The translations under genes were made by a program, and so were the position numbers. Under the pieces are notes generated by a model. It was not told the DNA's origin. It was given only the letters and a program-made list of their open reading frames with translations, and ran no database searches. A DNA stretch of 64,000 nucleotides. Origin: Candidatus Woesearchaeota archaeon. GTDB lineage: Archaea; Nanobdellota; Nanobdellia; Woesearchaeales; GW2011-AR4. Shown here one piece after another: positions 58,569-64,000 of this stretch (position 1 is the stretch's first letter; each line of letters starts with the position of its first letter). The stretch covers positions 62,001 through 126,000 of the forward strand of contig JACPMX010000004.1 of assembly GCA_016185755.1 (NCBI GenBank), written 5' to 3'.

Positions 58569-59135
58569 TTATAATTTTTCTAATTTAAAGCCTGCTTCCA
58601 TCGCCCTGTCGTATAAATCAGGTTTTACATTACTAAAACGGGCATTGCCGAGTGAAATACTTTTAATTGGCTTATTAGGCGAATCCTCCATCTCTGTCAT
58701 CATTCGGTCATATACTCTAATAATATCAACTATTCGGGACAAGGTTAATTTTTGCTGAAGATCGATATGTCTTCTTGTCATATCATGATTCCCAAATCTT
58801 ATCCCAGTCAACTGTCCGAATGCATTTCCTTGAGCTGCAGCCTCAACAATCTGCAGAATGTATGCATATTCATCGCTGTCAATAGGGTCGATACCATAAA
58901 ATTCAATAGTTGTTCTGGGAGTGCTATGGACTTGATAGCGGTGAGCTTCTGTAGCTATGCCAACAACTACTGAATCAAGACATCCGCTAAGTTTAGAAAC
59001 AAGTTCTGCATTTTTTCCATCCTTTAATAAGTCAGTATCTAATACATCAGCAGCTACGCTTTCATAAGTCTCTGGTGTTCTAGAAACTAATGCACTTAAC
59101 CCTGCGCGTAATTTTACACTCCAGCTTCCACTCAT
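58569..59135 (-). CDS. Unknown protein, 188 residues
   Basis: Soluble; no membrane span. Regular alpha/beta pattern with IVDIIRVYDRMMTEME and a start MSGSWSVKLRAGLSA. I do not recognise a family. Convergent with the site-2 protease, ending 10 bases after it. Confidence 0.6.
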   Translation of the reverse strand: MSGSWSVKLRAGLSALVSRTPETYESVAADVLDTDLLKDGKNAELVSKLSGCLDSVVVGIATEAHRYQVHSTPRTTIEFYGIDPIDSDEYAYILQIVEAAAQGNAFGQLTGIRFGNHDMTRRHIDLQQKLTLSRIVDIIRVYDRMMTEMEDSPNKPIKSISLGNARFSNVKPDLYDRAMEAGFKLEKL

Positions 59136-59205
59136 TTCAATTTTTGGAAAAAATCTTGAATATTTAAACTTTTCTCAATTCACCACTCAAAAATCAAAAC
59201 AAGAA

Positions 59206-59526
59206 TTATTGCTTCTGTTTGCTCTCCACAAATTCCCTTACCCTGTCATTGCTTGTCGGCTTTGCATTCGGCCCAAGCGCATAGTAGATTTTCTCTGCCT
59301 CGCCGCCCCAGGAATACTCGCCTTTCTCCTTCTCTATTTTGTTGACCTCAAATTCTCCAAGCTCTGTACCTTTTTTCAAATGATAATAAATGCTTCTCAA
59401 AGTTACTTTTGGGAATATGGCAGTGTAAATCTTGTAGATCTCATACCCATAGGCTTTCTTGACAAAATGGAGTATCTCTACCACATTCTGCCTTATCTCC
59501 GATTTTATCGGTCTTCCTTTCCTCAT
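59206..59526 (-). CDS. PadR/winged-helix-like regulator
   Basis: 106 residues. A winged helix is likely: RQNVVEILHFVKKAYGYEIYKIY and LRSIYYHLKKGTELGEFEV, with a wing (KGEYSWGG). No metal tail, unlike the PadR-TRASH protein. A divergent gene (59631) may be its target. Confidence 0.68.
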   Translation of the reverse strand: MRKGRPIKSEIRQNVVEILHFVKKAYGYEIYKIYTAIFPKVTLRSIYYHLKKGTELGEFEVNKIEKEKGEYSWGGEAEKIYYALGPNAKPTSNDRVREFVESKQKQ

Positions 59527-59630
59527 AAGTCTTATTTGGTTTACTTATTTAAATAGTTAATGCTTCAATATAGAAAATAAGTATGCATAATATGGATAGA
59601 TATTTATATTAGAATTAATTTATAGGGGGC

Positions 59631-60230
59631 ATGATAGACTTAAGGAGGGTAGCCATCATTTTTGTCATTGCTGTTCTGTACGCTATTTTTGTCAACGCAT
59701 TTATAGGCGCTTTTTATACTGCCCCAAAGTATGAGGATTTTTGCAAGAGCAGGTTTTACCCTGAAAAGCCTTATGCAGCTCCTGTAGAAAGGAAAGACTG
59801 CCCGAAATACAAGGAGCCTGCCCAGGATGAGCTGGACAAGTGCGCAGCTGACAAAGGATATCCTGAATACAGGTATGATGCATTTGGATGCCCTGTGGAA
59901 TACAAGGGCTGCAATTTCTGCCAAAAGGATTTCGACAGCGCAAACCAAAAGTACAATTTCATGTACTTCATATTTTCGTCAATACTTGCCGTAATAGCGA
60001 TAGGAATTGGCCTGATGCTTCCAACAAGCAGGAGCCTGAACGAGTGGATTGCAACCGGCTTCATGCTTGGCGGCTTGGTTACATTATTCTTCGGCACTTT
60101 CCGCTATTATGAATACCTTGGGAGGTATGTCAAGCCGGTAGTTATTTTTGCAGAGCTGGTTATTGTGATATTCCTTTCTTACAGGAAGCTTCACGATGCC
60201 AGGGAAGCAAAGGGCAAAAAGAGAAGATAA
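59631..60230 (+). CDS. Membrane protein with Cys-rich outer loop
   Basis: 199 residues. One span, then a ~75-residue outer loop with six Cys (FCKSRFYPEK, KDCPKYKEP, DKCAADKGYPEY, FGCPVEYKGCNFC) and three more spans and a Lys/Arg tail. Probably disulfide-bonded outside. No family. Divergent from a regulator at 59206. Confidence 0.65.
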   Translation: MIDLRRVAIIFVIAVLYAIFVNAFIGAFYTAPKYEDFCKSRFYPEKPYAAPVERKDCPKYKEPAQDELDKCAADKGYPEYRYDAFGCPVEYKGCNFCQKDFDSANQKYNFMYFIFSSILAVIAIGIGLMLPTSRSLNEWIATGFMLGGLVTLFFGTFRYYEYLGRYVKPVVIFAELVIVIFLSYRKLHDAREAKGKKRR

Positions 60231-60262
60231 GTTTATTAGAGTTTCCTCATTCTTTTCTGTCC

Positions 60263-61375
60263 ATGGAAAGCTTGTTTTTATTGTCAGGGGACTATCCTGA
60301 CATGGCAAAGGGGGAAATTTTTAGCCTGTTTGGTTTAAAGAAAGCCAAATCGGCCGGCAGATTGTTAATTGCTGATTTGGATGCTGCACTGCTGAAAAAT
60401 CAGCTTAAAAGGCTTGCATTGTCCAAAAGCGTTTTCAGGCTTTTGTTTGAATGTGATGTTTCCGATATTGGAAAATCAATGAAAGGGTTTGAGTGGAATT
60501 CCATCTATAAGGATAATTTTTGCATTAGGGTTCATTATTTAGACGACATTGATAATAATCCATTAAAAAGTACGAATAAAAAAATTCAAAAAAGCAAAAA
60601 ATCGGGAGGCAGTCCGCTTGCAAGTATTTCAGAAAAGAATCTTGCAAAATATGTCTGGAGTTCTGTGAATAAGCCAAGGGTAGAGCTGGAAAACCCAAAA
60701 ACAAGTATTGAGTTGTTCATAGCAAAAAATAAGGCCTATTGCGGTCTGATGATTCATGAAAATCGTGAGGATTTCGGGCCAAGAAAGGCGCATTTGAGGC
60801 CGTTCTCGCATCCAAGCTCTTTGCATCCAAAGTTGTCAAGGGCGCTTGTCAACTTGACAGGAATACGGGAAAATGAATCTTTGCTTGACCCTTTCTGCGG
60901 CACAGGGGGCTTTTTGATTGAGGCAGGGCTGATGGGAATAAAAGTTCTTGGGTATGACATAAGCAAAAGCATGGCCAATGGCTGCAAGGAGAATTTAAAA
61001 TATTTCAAGATTAAAAATTATAAAATTGCCGTGAAAAACGCGTTAAGCATTGATGGGAAATTCGATTATGTTGTCACTGACCTGCCTTACGGATTGAACT
61101 CAAATGTTTATCTGGGATATAATCAAAAAACACTTAAAAATAAATCAAACAAAATCAGCCTGAAAACAGGCAAAAATCAGATAAAAAATATAGGGCAGTT
61201 TTATCTAAAATTTCTCAAAAAGCTGAGAAAACTCCTTGGAAAAAAGGCAGTCATAATATTCCCCAGCTATGTGAATTATAGAAACCTGCTAAAGCAGTCA
61301 AAATTCAAGATAGAAAAGGAATTCTCGATTTACGTGCACAGGAGCCTGAGCAGGAAGATTGTGAGGATTAGATGA
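60263..61375 (+). CDS. tRNA G10 N2-methyltransferase-like protein
   Basis: 370 residues. THUMP-like N-terminal half, then LDPFCGTGGFLIEAGLMGIK (SAM motif) and VVTDLPYGLNS (NPPY-type catalytic motif). Members methylate G10 of tRNA at N2 (Trm-G10/Trm11). Ends 3 bases before a convergent gene. Confidence 0.9.
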   Translation: MESLFLLSGDYPDMAKGEIFSLFGLKKAKSAGRLLIADLDAALLKNQLKRLALSKSVFRLLFECDVSDIGKSMKGFEWNSIYKDNFCIRVHYLDDIDNNPLKSTNKKIQKSKKSGGSPLASISEKNLAKYVWSSVNKPRVELENPKTSIELFIAKNKAYCGLMIHENREDFGPRKAHLRPFSHPSSLHPKLSRALVNLTGIRENESLLDPFCGTGGFLIEAGLMGIKVLGYDISKSMANGCKENLKYFKIKNYKIAVKNALSIDGKFDYVVTDLPYGLNSNVYLGYNQKTLKNKSNKISLKTGKNQIKNIGQFYLKFLKKLRKLLGKKAVIIFPSYVNYRNLLKQSKFKIEKEFSIYVHRSLSRKIVRIR

Positions 61376-61377
61376 TA

Positions 61378-62373
61378 TCAAATAGGTCTAAATGTTACGT
61401 TTCTTCCAGGCATTGCATCAACTTCAGCAGCAAAATCTTTGAAATATTGTGCATTTGTCAATGGTCGATATCCTTCTTGACCTGGCTTTCTGTGGTTATA
61501 GCTTTGGTCCAAATCGCTAGCCATAACCCTCTTAAGCATTGACTTTGTCCATCTCCTATTTGTGATGACTACTGGTCTTTCTTTATGATGTTCTTCAAAA
61601 TTCTTCTCATAATCTTTTCCAACAATTTCGTCATCTAAAGTTGAAACTCCCAAATCAACAGGAGTATAGCCGCCACCATAATGTTGACCTAAACTATGAA
61701 GGACTCTCTTGTGTCTGGAATCTATTGTTATTAAACCAATATTTATTTTACCTTTAGAATTGCTATATTTCTTCCCCGACCCCATAATACGCTCTATTAA
61801 CATCTGCAAGACTGGCTCGTATTTTTTTGCAGTCGTATATTTGCCTCCACCTTTGGCTCTTGCATAATATATTGAAGTATACTGGTATTGTCCTGGTTTT
61901 AACTCATCAGTGCTTGGAGTTCTTGGCACGTCAGCAACATCGTGAGCTACAACCGCCACAACTTCTTTGGTTGATCTATCAACAACAGTGTCTATTGTAT
62001 AATTTTTATTTTTAGGATTTTTTAATTCTGAAGCAAATTCATCTCGTGAAAGTACGTCACTTTCTTTGTAGCTTTCAGCAATAAATTCCTGTACTTTTGT
62101 AAGAACTCTCCCAAAAAATTGAGGATTCGCTTGATAGTTTTTTCTGTTAATTGTTATTAATTCCAAACCGCCCATAGGACTCTCTTCAGATGCAGAGGTG
62201 GCATCGTACCCATCATACAATTTGCTCGTTGGTTTCTCATAAGCCATAGAACTTAGTCGTATATCTTGAGCAACCCTCTCTCTAAACCTTAGTTTTGGCA
62301 TAACTACTTTCGGTCTTAATTTTAAGCCTAAATTTAACGAATCTCCGCTCATAGCTATCCTTTTTTTACTCAT
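61378..62373 (-). CDS. Unknown protein with possible GNAT-like core
   Basis: 331 residues, soluble. Around residues 60-240, IYYARAKGGGKYTTAKKYEPVL and INIGLITIDSRHKRVLHSLG loosely recall an acetyltransferase core, but no acetyl-CoA motif is clear. No named family. Convergent with the methyltransferase by 2 bases. Confidence 0.6.
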   Translation of the reverse strand: MSKKRIAMSGDSLNLGLKLRPKVVMPKLRFRERVAQDIRLSSMAYEKPTSKLYDGYDATSASEESPMGGLELITINRKNYQANPQFFGRVLTKVQEFIAESYKESDVLSRDEFASELKNPKNKNYTIDTVVDRSTKEVVAVVAHDVADVPRTPSTDELKPGQYQYTSIYYARAKGGGKYTTAKKYEPVLQMLIERIMGSGKKYSNSKGKINIGLITIDSRHKRVLHSLGQHYGGGYTPVDLGVSTLDDEIVGKDYEKNFEEHHKERPVVITNRRWTKSMLKRVMASDLDQSYNHRKPGQEGYRPLTNAQYFKDFAAEVDAMPGRNVTFRPI

Positions 62374-62569
62374 TTTAACTTTTCCACCCCTTAGACCATA
62401 CCCATGTCATAACTATTATATAAATCTTTCTATTTTACTCACTAGATAGTAATAACATTTTAGAGGAAATTTTTAGAATAAACTGTAATTAATCTACGAT
62501 AATTTACAATATAGAATATAATTAAACTAAGTTCATTTTTATTTATTTTCAATAAGGAAGATAATTAAA

Positions 62570-62965
62570 CTAGTCCAAAAACGGATACAAAATAAGCCAA
62601 ATGACATTGCCTATAACAAGAAACATGCCGGCATAGAAGATAAGCGCTTCATTCTTCAGATAAGGCACAAAATTAGCTGTTACGTAAGGTATGTTCCAGC
62701 CGCTGAAATAAGACACAAAGGCTGCTGCAATTCCCAAGTCCACTATGCTGTGCGCCAAGGAAAATACAATAAACCCAAAATGGGTAGTCAGGTCTTTTGC
62801 CTCATTTACTATGTCAAGAAGAAGAAAAATTATATAGGCAATGAACGCCAGAACATACACGATATTGCTTAATTTCAAAGAAAAAAATCTTCCGGTTAAT
62901 CCAATAAGCAGCAGGCCGCATATTATGCCTATAATTGTGTCTTCTGCCGCAAATGTGAATTTCAT
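62570..62965 (-). CDS. Small four-span membrane protein
   Basis: 131 residues with spans near 10-27, 34-50, 60-80 and 100-125. No motif found. The space 62374-62569 upstream of it is AT-rich with no gene seen. Confidence 0.6.
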   Translation of the reverse strand: MKFTFAAEDTIIGIICGLLLIGLTGRFFSLKLSNIVYVLAFIAYIIFLLLDIVNEAKDLTTHFGFIVFSLAHSIVDLGIAAAFVSYFSGWNIPYVTANFVPYLKNEALIFYAGMFLVIGNVIWLILYPFLD

Positions 62966-63009
62966 GTATTAGGTTTTCAGTTACTTCATATATAAGATTT
63001 TTGCTTTGG

Positions 63010-64000
63010 CTAACAGTGTTGGTTCACTCTTAATATTTTAGCAACTCCTTTATCCAGGATTCTTTGCCTTCCTTTATGCACTCCAAAACCAATTTCTCTG
63101 GCAAACTTATCAAGTTGCTTTGCTCCTATATAAATGCTCCAATGATCTTCCCTATCCAATCTTAAAACCGGTTTGCAATCAAATCCAAGCATCGTTAACA
63201 GCTGATGTAAGTACTTAATTTCTTTTTCATTTCTCATTTCAATTCTTACATATCTGCTTTTATTAAAGTAAGCTGTGCCTTCGCCAATCATCATGCCTCG
63301 AATGTAAGAGGCTGCTAGTTTTGCATTTTTAGAGCAAAGTCCTTTGATTGTATCCTCTAATGCTAGAACTAAATCAATAATAACTGCATTATCCAAGCAA
63401 AGTTTATATTTGATAACCTTATTATACGATTCTTCTCTAAATCTTACATCAGGATAGAGTATACTCAATTTAGCACTTTCAAAATCAATATAATTCCCTT
63501 TTGGATTTACAAGGTTCACATAAAAATCAATACAAGGAAAGTAAGTATTAATCCATTTAACCATGTGATTTATAACCGAAGGTTCGGAATTTGTAAATCT
63601 AAATTTTCTAGGCCTAGTTTTTCCATTTGAGCCATTATCGCCTTCGGCAAAATACAAAGCATAGCCTTCAACAAAGAATTCATCAATAGGGAATTCTCTA
63701 GGGATAACTAAATAAGATTTATCATGAGAACCCCAGTGATAGAAACCGAGAATATTAGAATACAATTCTTCTTTTGAAATATTTAAAATCTCTATTATCT
63801 TCAAAATTCTGTAAAAAGGATGATAGATATTCTCCGCAAATTCTGAATAAAAAGTTCGATAATTCATACCCAATACATCAGTGCTGAATTTCTTTATTCC
63901 ATATTTATTCACTATTTCATTCTTTAACTTAGAAAAGAAACCGTCAGTAATTCTTACGTGTATTCTACTAAATTGAGTTAAATAATCAAATGTAACAATT
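63010..64000 (-). CDS. LAGLIDADG-type homing endonuclease, 5' partial
   Basis: The frame runs to the right edge with no stop, so the start is outside; a GTG at 63912 is one inner candidate. GYALYFAEGDNGSNGKTRPR and YIRGMMIGEGTAYFNKSRY are the two LAGLIDADG-like acid motifs. More than 300 residues are seen. A second member of the same broad family as 36279-37130, but not closely alike. It may lie in an intron, an intein or stand alone. Confidence 0.75.
   Translation of the reverse strand, partial: IVTFDYLTQFSRIHVRITDGFFSKLKNEIVNKYGIKKFSTDVLGMNYRTFYSEFAENIYHPFYRILKIIEILNISKEELYSNILGFYHWGSHDKSYLVIPREFPIDEFFVEGYALYFAEGDNGSNGKTRPRKFRFTNSEPSVINHMVKWINTYFPCIDFYVNLVNPKGNYIDFESAKLSILYPDVRFREESYNKVIKYKLCLDNAVIIDLVLALEDTIKGLCSKNAKLAASYIRGMMIGEGTAYFNKSRYVRIEMRNEKEIKYLHQLLTMLGFDCKPVLRLDREDHWSIYIGAKQLDKFAREIGFGVHKGRQRILDKGVAKILRVNQHC

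Noticed and set aside
1-64000. CRISPR array or long tandem repeat
   Set aside because: No regularly spaced direct repeats with spacers were found; no cas gene is present.

Overview
The window reads as a genome fragment of a small, moderately AT-rich archaeon. Archaeal markers are DNA topoisomerase VI (both subunits), archaeal DnaG primase, RIO1 kinase with a Dim2-like KH protein, XPD helicase, HerA ATPase, a minimal histone, aIF5A, aRF1, RpoP, eL40, eL43, prefoldin beta and UPF0147. Many starts lie about 25 bases after a TATA box (leaderless transcripts). The mix of archaeal housekeeping genes with bacterial-type genes (Lgt, EndoV, MscS, SemiSWEET, Tag-like glycosylase), many toxin-antitoxin pairs and small unknown membrane proteins suggests a DPANN lineage, perhaps near Woesearchaeota or Pacearchaeota. 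That placement is inference; no rRNA is present.

Layout. 1-6.9 kb: a three-domain glycosyltransferase cut by the left edge and a 1263-residue unknown partner. 7-8.6 kb: two coiled-coil lipoprotein-like genes. 8.7-11.5 kb: an AbiE-like regulator/nucleotidyltransferase pair and a DUF4258/MqsA-type pair, then lgt. 12.3-21.8 kb: an APC transporter, then a metal (probably copper or silver) handling island run by a PadR-TRASH fusion regulator facing a Met-rich membrane protein, with DUF302, DUF411 lipoprotein, several small membrane and Cys-rich proteins, YHS proteins and a CopB-type ATPase. 21.8-31 kb: DUF763, TrhO, Tag-like glycosylase, MscS, a large Cys-rich exported protein, PCMT, SufT-like protein, SemiSWEET, tRNA-Val, EndoV. 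31-37 kb: ART-like protein, VapBC pair, XPD helicase, unknown coiled-coil protein, twin small membrane proteins, an interrupted tRNA-Arg-like gene and a LAGLIDADG gene.

37-46 kb: Top6A/Top6B, KH protein and RIO1 on the minus strand, a 590-base leader with structured RNA candidates before dnaG, a thioredoxin-like membrane protein, HerA. 46-48.6 kb: DUF1643, a second antitoxin/PIN pair, a further PIN-like gene, MgtC. 48.6-53 kb: TrpRS, EamA transporter, Rpe, then an information-processing cluster (COG1325 protein, UPF0147, prefoldin beta, RpoP, eL43) after a tRNA-Pro with an insertion in its T-loop. 53-64 kb: methyltransferase, aRF1, metalloprotease, histone, aIF5A, eL40, site-2 protease, a Trm-G10-like enzyme, several unknown genes and a second LAGLIDADG gene cut by the right edge.

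Most notable are a three-copy structured repeat with compensatory stem changes (29.4, 30.7 and 34.2 kb), two interrupted tRNA genes, the PadR-TRASH metal switch with paired operators, an archaeal Lgt beside lipobox proteins, and structured RNA candidates before dnaG. No CRISPR array, rRNA or clear insertion sequence was seen.
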